The notes: a model not told the origin generated them from the sequence alone. DNA of 64,000 bases from Candidatus Peregrinibacteria bacterium (GCA_018658105.1 JABHVW010000015.1:47209-111208), one strand, 5' to 3'. Shown: positions 8,703 through 17,515, counted from the first letter of the stretch. A program made the numbers and translations.

Positions 8703-10418
8703 ATGAAGAATCTTGCACATGAACTGAAGCCATTATTTGTAGAAGCTGTTGCGAAAGCTTTTCCGGAGCTTTCTGAGGCTGAGTTGGTTGAAATAATTAG
8801 TGTGGAGGAGCCGCGTGAGGCGGGGCATGGTGATTTTGCTTGCCCGGTTGCTTTTCGTTTGGCGAAGATGCTTGGGAAAAATCCGGTAGAGATTGGGAAT
8901 GCGATAGTTGAGAATTTTCCGGAAGATTACAGAATTGGTGATGTTGAATTTTTGCTTCCTGGTTTTGTAAATGTACGGGTGAAAGTTTCTTATTTAGAAG
9001 AAGTTTTGAAGCAACTTGAGACTGGATTTTCTTATGAAGGTGGGCCAGCGCGAAAGCGGCCTGTGATTGTTGAGTATCCGAGCACGAATGCTGCGAAACA
9101 GATGGGTGTTCATCATATTATTACGACTTTTTTAGGAGATGCTCTGGCGAATCTTTTTGATTTTATGGGCTATGAAGTGATGAGAATTAATCATTTGGGG
9201 GATTGGGGGACGCATTTTGGAAAACTGATTTATGCGATTGAAACTTGGGGAGATAAAGCTGTGATTCACGCCGACCCGAACATGGAATTCAATAAATTGT
9301 ATGTGAAATTTAATGATGAAGCGGAAAAAAATCCTGAACTTTTGGATGAGGCGCGGGCGATTTTTAAATCTCTTGAAGAAGGTGATGAGCTCCGTTTGGC
9401 GATGTGGAATTGGATAGTGAAAGAGAGCACGGAGGATTTGGAGAAATTGCTGGCGCGGCTTGGTGTGGAGGTTGATATGCACATGGGTGAAAGTTTTTAC
9501 CTGAAAATGATGGAGCCGATTGTTGAAGAGGGGATTAAGCGTGGGCTTTTTGTTGAAGGCGAGGGCGGATCTTTGATTTACGATATGGGCGAGGATCAGA
9601 CTCCGGCGCTAATTAAGAAAAGTGATGGAACGACTTTGTATTTAACGCGAGATATTGCGACGATAAAATACAGGGTTGAAACTTGGAATCCGGCTACGAT
9701 TTTGTATGTTGTGGATCATGCTCAGTCGCTGCATTTTAAACAGAATTTTGAGATTGCTCGTGCGCTTGGCACGGCGGATGACACAGATCTTGAGCATGTT
9801 GCTTTTGGGCGAATGCGTTTTGCTGATGGATCAATGAGTACGCGAAAAGGCACGGACATTAAACTGCCAGTGCTGCTGAATGAAGCCGCGAAGCGGGCTG
9901 CTGCACTTGCGGCCGAACGCGGCACGGAGTTGCCGCGTGAAGAGTTTGCTGCGATGGCTGAATTAATAGGGAAAAGCAGTGTGAAATATGGAGTTTTGAA
10001 TCAAGATCGAGTGAAAGATATTATTTTTGAATGGGAAAAAGTTATCACTCTAGAAGGAAACTCTGCTCCTTATCTTTTATATTCATATGCACGTGCGCAT
10101 AATATTGTTGTAAAAGCTGGCGATGTGCCGCTGAGTGGTTTGCCAAAATTGACTGAAGAAGCTGAAATTGAATTAGTAAGGCATATGCTTAAATTTCCAA
10201 ATGCACTTGAGCGAGCTGTTAATGAGCGCAAGCCACATATGGTTTCGTTTTACCTTTATGAGCTTTGCCAAGAGTTCAACCGATTCTATGGGAAAGTACG
10301 CGTGATGGAAGCTGAGGAAGATGCGAAAAGAAGTCGCCTAATGTTGGTACATGCATTTATGCATCAGTTGAAAGCCGGACTGTCTATATTGGGGATTCCG
10401 GTGGTTGAGAGGATGTAA
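8703..10418 (+). CDS. argS: Arginyl-tRNA synthetase
   Basis: A class Ia synthetase charging tRNA-Arg. The N-terminal Add-1-like domain covers about residues 1-110. The HIGH-type signature appears in 'STNAAKQMGVHH' (near residue 130), the KMSKS-type loop as 'GSMSTRKGT' (near 375), and the anticodon-binding DALR domain at the end ('FPNALERAVNERKPH'). 571 residues is typical. The ATG at 8703 lies just after the transpeptidase stop and may be co-transcribed with it. A strong hairpin follows the stop. Confidence 0.95.
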   Translation: MKNLAHELKPLFVEAVAKAFPELSEAELVEIISVEEPREAGHGDFACPVAFRLAKMLGKNPVEIGNAIVENFPEDYRIGDVEFLLPGFVNVRVKVSYLEEVLKQLETGFSYEGGPARKRPVIVEYPSTNAAKQMGVHHIITTFLGDALANLFDFMGYEVMRINHLGDWGTHFGKLIYAIETWGDKAVIHADPNMEFNKLYVKFNDEAEKNPELLDEARAIFKSLEEGDELRLAMWNWIVKESTEDLEKLLARLGVEVDMHMGESFYLKMMEPIVEEGIKRGLFVEGEGGSLIYDMGEDQTPALIKKSDGTTLYLTRDIATIKYRVETWNPATILYVVDHAQSLHFKQNFEIARALGTADDTDLEHVAFGRMRFADGSMSTRKGTDIKLPVLLNEAAKRAAALAAERGTELPREEFAAMAELIGKSSVKYGVLNQDRVKDIIFEWEKVITLEGNSAPYLLYSYARAHNIVVKAGDVPLSGLPKLTEEAEIELVRHMLKFPNALERAVNERKPHMVSFYLYELCQEFNRFYGKVRVMEAEEDAKRSRLMLVHAFMHQLKAGLSILGIPVVERM

Positions 10419-10424
10419 GTTAGT

Positions 10425-10455
10425 CACGAAAGGGCACCGAAGGTTCCCTCTCGTG
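10425..10455 (+). terminator. Hairpin downstream of argS
   Basis: CACGAAAGGG pairs with CCCTCTCGTG with one mismatch, and the inner ACC-GAA-GGT can also pair. There is no T-run directly after it, so it may be a processed or repeat-type hairpin and not a classical intrinsic terminator. Confidence 0.55.
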
Positions 10456-10582
10456 TGCTCTCCCTCCCAGCTGTTGTTCGTCTAAATGTGTTCGCTATAG
10501 CTCGTCTTTTTTTGACGTCGGGGCCCACAAGACCCACCGAAAAAAGACTACGAACGCTCTCAAATTTCTCCTCACGTTTTTT

Positions 10583-10611
10583 ACGAAAGGGCACCGAAGG
10601 TTCCCTCTCGT
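10583..10611 (+). repeat. Second copy of the argS-downstream hairpin
   Basis: 'acgaaagggcaccgaaggtt' plus 'ccctctcgt' is repeated exactly from the copy at 10426-10454, 157 bp further on. It is preceded by a T-rich tract. Confidence 0.75.
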
Positions 10612-10833
10612 GGGCTCCGAAAACGTTTCAGTTTTTATTCAGGACTTTCAAATTTTACTTTGATAAGCTTTTTGGTATCCGGGTTCTGGGGCTAGCAATT
10701 GGCTTGCACGACACCTTAGTCTCTTTTATTTTACTTGTTTTTCGCCTTTTTGGCAATACACATCAACTTCCCCTTGCCCTTATTGGCTGCTTTTCATAGA
10801 CTGTGGTGGCTTTGCGTTTAGGCGCGGCAATGC

Positions 10834-10925
10834 GGAGAGGTGGCTGAGTGGTCGAAAGCGGCACCCTGCTAAGGTGTTAGTCTGAGCAATCGGGCTCGAG
10901 GGTTCGAATCCCTCCCTCTCCGCCA
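10834..10925 (+). tRNA. tRNA-Ser(GCT)
   Basis: A 92-nt class II tRNA. Acceptor GGAGAGG pairs with CCTCTCC, the anticodon loop CTGCTAA gives GCT, a long variable arm follows, the T-loop contains TTCGAAT, and a CCA end is encoded. Serine codons AGC/AGT. Intact, with no integration signs. Confidence 0.96.
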
Positions 10926-10974
10926 GTTAATCATGAAGGGTAAGCTCGAGTATTTATGATATTTAATGGTGCTA

Positions 10975-11002
10975 TTGACAAAATTAGAAAAGGTGCTAGA
11001 CT
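10975..11002 (+). promoter_or_regulatory. Sigma70-type promoter
   Basis: TTGACA (10975-10980) and TAGACT (10997-11002) with a 16-bp spacer precede the start at 11027 by about 25 bp. This position favours the MPKESITG start over the longer GTG-initiated ORF. Confidence 0.65.
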
Positions 11003-11026
11003 GTGCATATATTAATAAATACCCTC

Positions 11027-11725
11027 ATGCCAAAAGAATCAATAACAGGATCGAATGCACTTGTAAGCCTTACTAATGCTGTACCGAAAAATGTGACTCG
11101 TTTGGCAGCTGTTGCTGCTACTTTTACCGGTCTACTTGGTGGAGTTGCTTTCGCTGATCCAATTAAGCCAAGTGAAATGAGAAATGCTTGGCCTAAGCCT
11201 GAGGAGGTTCTTTTTTGCGAGAAAGAAGAAAATAAAAAACTCGATAAATGCCGTCCGGTTGGAAGAACCATGCCAACTGAAGCAAATATTATACATCGAG
11301 AAGGGGCCGTTGTGGCACCTGCACGAAGAACGCGAACTATAACGTATGGAAATTCGGAGCAATCAACGGCTGAAGCGCCTGAACCAAGCTCAGAAGCAGC
11401 TCCACGACCTGCGGCAGTTGCACCTGTGCGAAGAGTAACAACGCGACCTAAAAGGACTATTAGTGGTCCTGGGTCATCTGTGCAAGCAGTGGATGTAAGT
11501 GTTAAAACATTTAACCCGAAAAAAGAGTACTCTATGGAATGGTTGGTGCATTTATGCAAAGGTGATGGCTGCAACCTAAATGACGGATTTTCTGGCTTTG
11601 CACAGGGAAAAACTTGGCGTGAGTTTCAGAATTTTCTTACACAGAAAGGATACGGAGATTGTTTCAATGAAGTTTCTGCTGATCGAGTAAATGTTGTTGG
11701 ATGTACTTTAGAATACATGAAATAG
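11027..11725 (+). CDS. Hypothetical exported protein
   Basis: I start it at the ATG giving MPKESITG, since the promoter overlaps the region upstream of the tracked GTG start. A hydrophobic stretch near residues 25-45 ('RLAAVAATFTGLLGGVAFA') ends in a likely signal-peptidase site. The middle is Pro/Ala/Arg-rich and of low complexity. The last 60 residues form a compact segment with four cysteines ('HLCKGDGCNL', 'GDCFNE', 'VGCTLEY'), which could form disulfides outside the cell. The family is not recognised. It stands alone between tRNA-Ser(GCT) and another orphan gene. Confidence 0.7.
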   Translation: MPKESITGSNALVSLTNAVPKNVTRLAAVAATFTGLLGGVAFADPIKPSEMRNAWPKPEEVLFCEKEENKKLDKCRPVGRTMPTEANIIHREGAVVAPARRTRTITYGNSEQSTAEAPEPSSEAAPRPAAVAPVRRVTTRPKRTISGPGSSVQAVDVSVKTFNPKKEYSMEWLVHLCKGDGCNLNDGFSGFAQGKTWREFQNFLTQKGYGDCFNEVSADRVNVVGCTLEYMK

Positions 11726-11753
11726 AGGTTGGTGAAGGGCAAGTGAAGGCTTT

Positions 11754-11781
11754 TTGACGTAGTTGATTAATATGCTAAAGT
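11754..11781 (+). promoter_or_regulatory. Sigma70-type promoter
   Basis: TTGACG (11754-11759) and TAAAGT (11776-11781) are 16 bp apart, 31 bp before the ATG at 11813. Confidence 0.5.
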
Positions 11782-11812
11782 GAGCCTGTAATAAGCCCTT
11801 AACCAAGCTAAT

Positions 11813-12163
11813 ATGGGAGACCTAGATGGAATTAAAAGAGTAGCTGAGCCAGAATCTGCGACGAATGACAGAGACAGAGGAATTGCTGAAAGACTTGGAA
11901 GGTTATTGGCTGTAGAAGTCGCAAGTGTTACTGAGGCTATTAATGGAGTACATGGCAATCTTGATAGATTGGCACGCTCCCTTGACGGTGTTGAAGGCAC
12001 CATCGCTGACATTACATCTACATCAGAAAGGTCTAGACCTGCCAATCTTCATATTGAAGGTGGGCACTTGGGGAGTGACCGAGAACGATGGCAATCAAGT
12101 GGATGGAGCATGCAAGATGACAGGACTATTAACGCAACGGTCTACGATCCAGATGATTACTAA
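11813..12163 (+). CDS. Small hydrophilic hypothetical protein
   Basis: A 116-residue soluble protein without a signal or membrane segment. Residues 20-70 have heptad-like spacing of Leu/Val/Ile ('LGRLLAVEVASVTEAINGVHGNLDRLARSLDGVEGTIADI') and are probably a coiled coil. The C-terminus is polar with Trp residues. It has its own promoter and a clean monocistronic setting. I do not recognise the family. Confidence 0.65.
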   Translation: MGDLDGIKRVAEPESATNDRDRGIAERLGRLLAVEVASVTEAINGVHGNLDRLARSLDGVEGTIADITSTSERSRPANLHIEGGHLGSDRERWQSSGWSMQDDRTINATVYDPDDY

Positions 12164-12254
12164 AACACTTCTAGTTTAAGCCAAATTTCTGTCAACTTGT
12201 AAAGCTTACAGAGGTGACGTAGAATACTGACAACGTCACTAACCCACCCTTTTT

Positions 12255-12668
12255 ATGGAAATTTACGTTAATTATATAGCAGTGATTCTTTCTGCTGTTG
12301 CAGCAATGATCATTGGATCAATTTGGTATTCGCCTTTAGTTTTTGGTAAAGCTTGGATGAAGCTTGCCGGAGTTAAGGAGCCAAAAAAAGATGAGGCAAA
12401 CAAGCAAATGCTGAAGGGCATGGGGCTTGGCCTTGTGACCATGCTAGTTATGGCATATGTACTTGCTCGATTCATGGACATTATGGTCGTGGTAGATAGC
12501 AATGGTGCGCTTGAAATGTCTCTATGGCTTTGGCTTGGATTCATGCTTCCTTTGACTCTTGGGTCTTTTCTGTGGGAAGGAAAAGATGTTAAATTGTCAT
12601 TTTTAAATGCAGCATACTGGCTTGTAACTCTTGAAGTTATGGCTTTGATTCTTGTGAACATGCTTTAG
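12255..12668 (+). CDS. DUF1761 family membrane protein
   Basis: A 137-residue integral membrane protein with about four transmembrane segments. The opening 'YIAVILSAVAAMIIGSIWYSPLVFGKAWMKLAG' and the later 'FLWEGKDVKLSFLNAAYWL' follow the DUF1761 pattern. The function of that family is not known. It is transcribed alone and ends at a large bidirectional hairpin two bases after the stop. Confidence 0.8.
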   Translation: MEIYVNYIAVILSAVAAMIIGSIWYSPLVFGKAWMKLAGVKEPKKDEANKQMLKGMGLGLVTMLVMAYVLARFMDIMVVVDSNGALEMSLWLWLGFMLPLTLGSFLWEGKDVKLSFLNAAYWLVTLEVMALILVNML

Positions 12669-12669
12669 A

Positions 12670-12753
12670 TTTTTACGTGACCTGCCTCATCGGAGCGGGT
12701 GGCCCGGGAACACTTCGTTTCCTGCCCCGGCTTCTTCGGCAGTCACATAAAAA
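12670..12753. terminator. Large bidirectional terminator-like inverted repeat
   Basis: TTTTTACGTGAC (12670-12681) pairs with GTCACATAAAAA (12742-12753), and TGCC/GGCA extends the stem. The GC-rich interior 'cccgggaac...gtttcctgccccgg' can fold further. U-runs on both strands fit termination of the DUF1761 gene and possibly of the convergent TPM gene. Confidence 0.65.
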
Positions 12754-12805
12754 TCAGTAAAGGCCTCGGAAACACTGCGCTTTCTACTCGACCCCCTTGA
12801 AAAAC

Positions 12806-13678
12806 CTAGAAGCCGCCGCTTGCGCCACCGCCGCCGAATCCTCCACCACCGAAGCCGCCAAATCCGCCTGAGCTTCCGCCGCCGTAGCGGCCTCCACCTG
12901 TTAAAAAGCCTGAACGATATTTTTTGCCGAGCTTTTTGTAGAAATATTTTGAGAGTATGAAGTCAATGAAAAGGCCGGCAAATGCTCCGATAGCTGCGCT
13001 GAATAAAGTGAAAGAGGCTACTAGCGCGATTGCTAGGCCGAAGAGGCCGCCGAGCCACCAGGCTTTTGTATCTGCGAGCCAGCTAAAGAAAAGCCAAACA
13101 AAGGGCATGAAAATGAAAAATAATGTTGCTAGTAAAGATAATTCATCTGGGTTTGACTGCGCTAATTCTTCAAGGTTAAATTCTTCGCCGCGAGCCAGAA
13201 TTTCTAGCTGAGCAATTCCTTCGAGCACCCCAGTGTTGTAGTCATCTTCTGCAAGATGTGGGGCGATTGAGTGGTTTAAAATTAGATTGGACTGAAGGTC
13301 TGTTATTGCGCCTTCGAGTCCGCGGCCAATTTCTAGCCGAATTAAGCGCTCATTTGGTGCGATTAGGAATACTACTCCATTATCGAACTCCTCTTGGCCA
13401 ACGCCCCAAGTACGGCCGATTTCTAGGGCAAATTTTTCTACGGGATAGCCTTGCAAGTCTGGGACTGTTACTACAACAATTTGTGTGCTGGTATCTGTCT
13501 GAAGAGTGCCAAGTTGAAGCTCCAGCTGTAATTCTGTTTCTACATCAAGGACTTCTGCTTGATCGAGGACGTAGCCGTTTGGTGCGGCTGGAACGATCAG
13601 TTCAGCAAAAGCAAGCGGGGCGAGCGCGGTTAGCGCGAGCCCCATGAGAATAATTTGAACTAATTTCTTTTTTAACAT
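12806..13678 (-). CDS. TPM-domain (YgcG-type) membrane protein with Gly-rich tail
   Basis: A signal peptide (residues 1-26) is followed by an extracytoplasmic TPM domain at about 30-160 ('VLDQAEVLDVETELQLELQL', 'NGVVFLIAPNERLIRLEIGRGLEG'). Transmembrane segments lie near 185-245, and the tail is Gly-rich ('GGGGFGGGGASGGF'). TPM proteins have been linked to phosphatase activity and photosystem repair in plants; the bacterial role is unclear. The gene is directly downstream of lemA with a one-base overlap, the classic LemA-TPM pair, suggesting a shared envelope function. Confidence 0.85.
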   Translation of the reverse strand: MLKKKLVQIILMGLALTALAPLAFAELIVPAAPNGYVLDQAEVLDVETELQLELQLGTLQTDTSTQIVVVTVPDLQGYPVEKFALEIGRTWGVGQEEFDNGVVFLIAPNERLIRLEIGRGLEGAITDLQSNLILNHSIAPHLAEDDYNTGVLEGIAQLEILARGEEFNLEELAQSNPDELSLLATLFFIFMPFVWLFFSWLADTKAWWLGGLFGLAIALVASFTLFSAAIGAFAGLFIDFILSKYFYKKLGKKYRSGFLTGGGRYGGGSSGGFGGFGGGGFGGGGASGGF

Positions 13679-14274
13679 TAACGACTGAAATCAAATTCTA
13701 CTTCTGGTGCAATTTCTGAGCCTTCTTCTGACTCGAATAAAATGTGTTCATTGAAGCTAAACATTGCTGCAACAATATTTGTTGGCACTTGCCTCACTGA
13801 TTTGTTGTAATCTGTTACATCTGCATTGTAGTCATCTCTGGAAACAGAAACTCGATTTTCAGTTCCTTCAAGTTGAGCCTGAAGACTTAAAAAGTTTTCT
13901 GAAGATTTAAGGTCTGGATAATTTTCAACAGTCACTAGCAATCTTGAAATTGCTGAATCAAAAGAGGATGATGCCTCCATTTGCTCTGTAATTGTTGATG
14001 TGTCGTTTTGAGAACCCAACCAATTTGTTCTAGCTTCAGTAACTCCCATAAGCACAGAAGACTCAAAATCTGCAGAGCCTTGAACCGTTGCAATAAGCTG
14101 CGGGATTAAATCTGAGCGTCTTTGGTATTGAGTTTGAACCTCTGACCAACCAAGCTCTACCTCTGCATCTAGCCTGATCAAACTATTGTATTGGCCACCT
14201 AGCCAACCTGCTAAAGCTATGAGAAGTGCAATAATAATAAACCAAACTGGTACCTTGAGTCGTGATTTTGCCAT
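13678..14274 (-). CDS. LemA family protein
   Basis: A single N-terminal transmembrane helix (residues 9-27) precedes a long helical domain with LemA hallmarks: 'LDAEVELGWSEVQTQYQRRSDLIPQLIATV', 'YPDLKSSENFLSLQAQLEGTENRVSVSRDDYNADV' and 'YNKSVRQVPTNIVAAMF'. At 198 residues it is of normal length. The start codon is the only in-frame ATG before the hydrophobic segment. It forms a two-gene operon with the TPM protein. The molecular role of LemA is not settled. Confidence 0.93.
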   Translation of the reverse strand: MAKSRLKVPVWFIIIALLIALAGWLGGQYNSLIRLDAEVELGWSEVQTQYQRRSDLIPQLIATVQGSADFESSVLMGVTEARTNWLGSQNDTSTITEQMEASSSFDSAISRLLVTVENYPDLKSSENFLSLQAQLEGTENRVSVSRDDYNADVTDYNKSVRQVPTNIVAAMFSFNEHILFESEEGSEIAPEVEFDFSR

Positions 14275-14531
14275 AGTGGAAAGTTAAAGTGTGCACATGT
14301 TAACGCAAGAACTTGAAAAATTCCATTGAAATCCGCGGCGTGTAGCGTTAGGCTGTTCGAGCCCTATTAAAATGGGTATTCACCAATAAAATATGAATCT
14401 TTTCCGTTCTCACATCGTTGATGCTCCTCGAAGTAGCAATTTGCTACTCCCTTGTCGCACCGCCTTGTTTGAACGAAAAATCTTCTATTTTTTATAAGGT
14501 TCAGCCCTTTTCAACAGGGCTCCTTAGCTGC
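14275..14531. other. Intergenic region upstream of tRNA-Ser(TGA)
   Basis: No gene seen. The 3' end (14511-14531) codes the final codons of the serine recombinase ORF on the minus strand. Only a short 'ggctgttcgagcc' hairpin is visible near 14350. Confidence 0.5.
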
Positions 14532-16274
14532 GGAGAGATGGCAGAGTGGTCGAATGCGATAGTCTTGAAAACTATTAGGCTGGCAACGGTCTCCAGGGTT
14601 CGAATCCCTGTCTCTCCGCCATCGAAGACGAATTGAGTCCAAAGCAGCACTTTGCCCGCTTTGGCATGCCCTTTCCGCTGGTTCTAAGCTAAGGTATTCT
14701 TTTTCAAGCTCTTTGTACCCTTCATCAATCGGTATGAGCCACTCATGAGGCTGCATTTTCAGCTTTCTGTCGCGGATGAGGAAGATTGAACCGAAGCCTT
14801 GGAGGATGGTTCTACGCCCTTCAAAGTCTTCCCGTGCGTAGTTTTGTGCTGCATAGGTGATGAAGTCGAAGGTCTTTTCTGTGAGTTCTAGCCAGTTCTC
14901 CGCCCTGTTATGTGTGTCTCCCAGCTCTTCTTTCAGCTTGGTGAGATTTTTCTGCAACTTCTTCTTTTCACGCAAGTATTCTTTGTCGTCTACAAGATGG
15001 CGGTAGCGCATCTGCGTTAGACTGTCGATTTCTTTCTGGGTAGTAAGTACGGCACGGGATTGCATCTCGTGTATCTTGCTACGTTGCTGGATTTCACTAT
15101 CGTTGGACTTATTTAGCATTTCAATCGCCCACTCTTTGAACTGTGGGAGAATCGTGTAGCTTGCCATTTCAGTTGCCATTGCCTTCTTCAGTTCACGTTC
15201 TTCAATAGACCTCTGCTTGCAGTTCGCATCCTTTTTGTTGTGGGTACAATGATAGAAGGTGTACTCCTTGATTTCGCCCGTGCTCTTGATGGTTTTCTTT
15301 TTATGTTGAGCCGTAACATTCCCTGCGCACTCTCCACAAGTGAGAAGTGGCTTAAAGCAGAAGTCGTACTTCTTGGCTCGTGGATTGCCTTTTTTGCCAA
15401 GCATTCTTTGCACCCTGTCGTATTCCTCAAGTGTGACCATTGGCGTGTGTGTGCCTTTGGTCCATGTGCCGTCTTGTTGCTTAATTAAGCCCGCATAAAA
15501 TTCGTTGCTGAACATACGATAGATGCCACTTCGACTAAGAGGTTTGTCACCTGTCTTCAGCGTTTTACGTGTTCGGTAGCCCCATTCGTCATTGAGCTTT
15601 TTTAGGATTTGTGGCGGTGTGTAGCTGCCTGTGAGCATCAAGTCCCAGCACTTCCGCAGTACAGTAAAGCGCTTCTTGTCTACCTTGATTGTTTTCATCC
15701 CCTTTGGACTGATGTAGTCATTAAGCCAGCCTTGAGCAGTTCGATTAGGACGGATTCCTATTGTGAGTTTGTCGTTTAGCCCGCGCTTCACATCCTTGCT
15801 TAGCTTGGAAGAAGAGTACTGCGATTGCGAGAGTGCCATCTGGAGCATCATGATTCCCTCGGGAGAATTGTCGAAGTTGTATGAACCAAACTTCAAGTCC
15901 TTTATGACTCCTGTACGAACCAGATAGGTGATTGTGGCTGCATCAATTTCGTTACGAGAAAGTCTGTCTGGATGCCACGCTATAATTCCGTCTGCTTCAC
16001 CCGCTCGAATGCGCTCAATCATATCTAGGAAGACGGTTCGCTCGTATGGCTTGAAGGCACTTTTACTTTCTTCCAAAACATCAACAACCTTCAAGTCTGG
16101 GAATAAGCTTGCAGCTCTCTCTTTCTGTGATCCGATAGAAAGGATTTGTCTTGTTTCATCCTCCTCAGACTTTCGAACGTAGAGGAAGTATTTGTAGTTT
16201 GGATTGATTTCTTGCATGAGTCTTTGATTAGCCACCCAAATAGGACGGTCCTGAATCGTCCAACTCATGCGCAA
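14511..16274 (-). CDS. Large serine recombinase (integrase of element 1)
   Basis: Drives integration and excision of element 1. The resolvase domain has 'YVRKSEEDETRQILS' with the likely nucleophilic Ser and 'WHPDRLSRN'. The recombinase domain spans about residues 180-300, a zinc ribbon follows ('CGEC' plus 'HCTHNKKDANC'), then a coiled-coil segment. The last ~34 codons are antisense to tRNA-Ser(TGA) ('RDRDSNPGDRCQPN...'), so that tail comes from host DNA. Joining the proposed attachment sites as in the excised circle gives a tail beginning VVDDVRTLIEANH, 28 codons before a stop. The true start may be the Met at residue 20. It lies at the left end of the element. Confidence 0.93.
   Translation of the reverse strand: MRMSWTIQDRPIWVANQRLMQEINPNYKYFLYVRKSEEDETRQILSIGSQKERAASLFPDLKVVDVLEESKSAFKPYERTVFLDMIERIRAGEADGIIAWHPDRLSRNEIDAATITYLVRTGVIKDLKFGSYNFDNSPEGIMMLQMALSQSQYSSSKLSKDVKRGLNDKLTIGIRPNRTAQGWLNDYISPKGMKTIKVDKKRFTVLRKCWDLMLTGSYTPPQILKKLNDEWGYRTRKTLKTGDKPLSRSGIYRMFSNEFYAGLIKQQDGTWTKGTHTPMVTLEEYDRVQRMLGKKGNPRAKKYDFCFKPLLTCGECAGNVTAQHKKKTIKSTGEIKEYTFYHCTHNKKDANCKQRSIEERELKKAMATEMASYTILPQFKEWAIEMLNKSNDSEIQQRSKIHEMQSRAVLTTQKEIDSLTQMRYRHLVDDKEYLREKKKLQKNLTKLKEELGDTHNRAENWLELTEKTFDFITYAAQNYAREDFEGRRTILQGFGSIFLIRDRKLKMQPHEWLIPIDEGYKELEKEYLSLEPAERACQSGQSAALDSIRLRWRRDRDSNPGDRCQPNSFQDYRIRPLCHLSAAKEPC
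14532..14621 (+). tRNA. tRNA-Ser(TGA), integration target of element 1
   Basis: A 90-nt class II tRNA. GGAGAGA pairs with TCTCTCC, the anticodon loop CTTGAAA gives TGA, and a long variable arm, TTCGAAT T-loop and encoded CCA are present. Element 1 begins inside its 3' end; the last bases are restored by the element, so the tRNA stays complete. Its probable original terminator now lies at 26136. Confidence 0.96.
14612..14621. other. Left attachment site of element 1
   Basis: CTCTCCGCCA, the last ten bases of tRNA-Ser(TGA), is repeated at 26111-26120. The short identity is compatible with a serine recombinase, which exchanges strands at a two-base core. Confidence 0.65.
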
Positions 16275-16381
16275 ACATGATTTTGGCAGAACCGCCCATG
16301 ATTGGGCGAAACGCTAAACAAAGTTTGCGACGAATTCGAGCTGGACGATTGCTTGAATTATATAGGATTTTTGATGAAAAG

Positions 16382-17515
16382 CTATAGCGATTCGCCCTCC
16401 TTACTCTCCTTTATGGCTTCTGCAAGGGCTTGCTTCATTTCTTCTTTACTGAAACCATACTTGCCCTCCACCTCCTTCTCTCCAACCTTGATGTTTTTCA
16501 CGATCTCAATTTGTCGTTCTTCCTGAATATGCCCGTATCCGTATGAGCCAAAGGTAGTTCCCGTATTCTCATGCCCGAGATTTTGGCTGATTGCTTTCTT
16601 CTCTTCCTCTGTAAGGCGAGTTTTGGCAAACTCTTTGACTACTAAGTGCCTAAAAGTGTGAGGGTGGTAGTACGGTACTTCGGCATTCAGGAAATGCTTC
16701 TGGAAAATCTTACGGACCGAATTGGAGCTTGCCCAGAAGAGGGGTTCAACTTCACCAGTATTGTAGTAAGAAATGTTCTCCTTACCGTTCTCGATTATGG
16801 ATTGTGGGAAGATTGGATCATCGGCTTTGAAGCCTTTTTTCCTTTCAAGGTACTTGTACCAGTCGAGGAAGTAGTGAATGGCTTGCTCGTACTCGATTGG
16901 AAAGAAGGTAGTAACGATGCGCTTGGAGAACTTGGTCTTCACGCCAAACTTTGGGTTCTGGTCCACCGTCAGCGTGTCAGGCTCAAATGCTTTCATGGGC
17001 AGACTGTAAATGGCGGATATGCGTGCTCCAGTAAGTAAAGTGAAGCAAAGGAGCGCACGGTCACGTTGATCTACCTCCGTTTGTACATCAATGGATTCAA
17101 TGACTTTGATAACATCTTCAAGCGGCGGAATCTTCCGCTTGTTGGGCTGAATTGCTATGCGTGTTTCCTTCTTGGAAAGCGAGAGAAACTCCACAACTGT
17201 AGGATTGATTTTGGATTTGTAATGAGGCTGCATTGAGAGCCACTCGAAGAATAGTCTAAGCCGACGTAAAACGTGATAGCGATACACAAGTGAAAGAGCT
17301 TCTCCCTTGCGGTTAGTACGGTTCTTGAGCCAATCCTTGAAAGCTCTTACCTGTTGCTTCCCGAAGCCTGCGAAGGCTTTGTTGTCGTTGGACTCTTGCC
17401 ATAGAAGTACAGCACGTTCGTGAGCATCCACGGAATTGTTGGCGAATCCTTTGACCTCTTTGAGGTAGAGGAAGAATTGCTTCTTCATTACCTCGTTCTG
17501 GAATGATTTTTTCAT
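16382..17515 (-). CDS. Tyrosine recombinase (phage integrase family)
   Basis: Second recombinase of element 1. The catalytic set is present: Arg in 'LLTGARISAI' (about 165), 'HPHTFRHLVVKEFA' (about 285), 'NLGHENTGTT' and Tyr in 'GSYGYGHI' (about 324). An N-terminal SAM-like core-binding domain spans about 1-120. I start it at MKKSFQNEV (17515); the tracked start at 17629 would overlap the upstream HTH gene by 29 bp. It is last in a minus-strand run starting at 18665. Because the serine recombinase abuts the attachment site, this enzyme may resolve multimers or act on another site. Confidence 0.88.
   Translation of the reverse strand: MKKSFQNEVMKKQFFLYLKEVKGFANNSVDAHERAVLLWQESNDNKAFAGFGKQQVRAFKDWLKNRTNRKGEALSLVYRYHVLRRLRLFFEWLSMQPHYKSKINPTVVEFLSLSKKETRIAIQPNKRKIPPLEDVIKVIESIDVQTEVDQRDRALLCFTLLTGARISAIYSLPMKAFEPDTLTVDQNPKFGVKTKFSKRIVTTFFPIEYEQAIHYFLDWYKYLERKKGFKADDPIFPQSIIENGKENISYYNTGEVEPLFWASSNSVRKIFQKHFLNAEVPYYHPHTFRHLVVKEFAKTRLTEEEKKAISQNLGHENTGTTFGSYGYGHIQEERQIEIVKNIKVGEKEVEGKYGFSKEEMKQALAEAIKESKEGESL

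Larger units (their letters stand above)
10419..10833. other. Intergenic region with two hairpins, no gene
   Basis: Between argS and tRNA-Ser(GCT) no convincing gene is seen; the tracked ORF 10455-10799 has no recognisable features. The region holds two copies of an 'acgaaagggcaccgaaggtt' hairpin. It also holds the phrase 'ttcgtctaaatgtgttcgctat', which recurs almost exactly after tRNA-Tyr at about 43615. Confidence 0.6.

Noticed and set aside
10455-10799. 114-residue plus-strand ORF between argS and tRNA-Ser
   Set aside because: It runs through both hairpins and the repeated intergenic phrase; no promoter, motif or consistent codon use.
14418-14636. 72-residue plus-strand ORF across tRNA-Ser(TGA)
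   Set aside because: It reads the tRNA itself in sense; a common artefact of tRNA genes.
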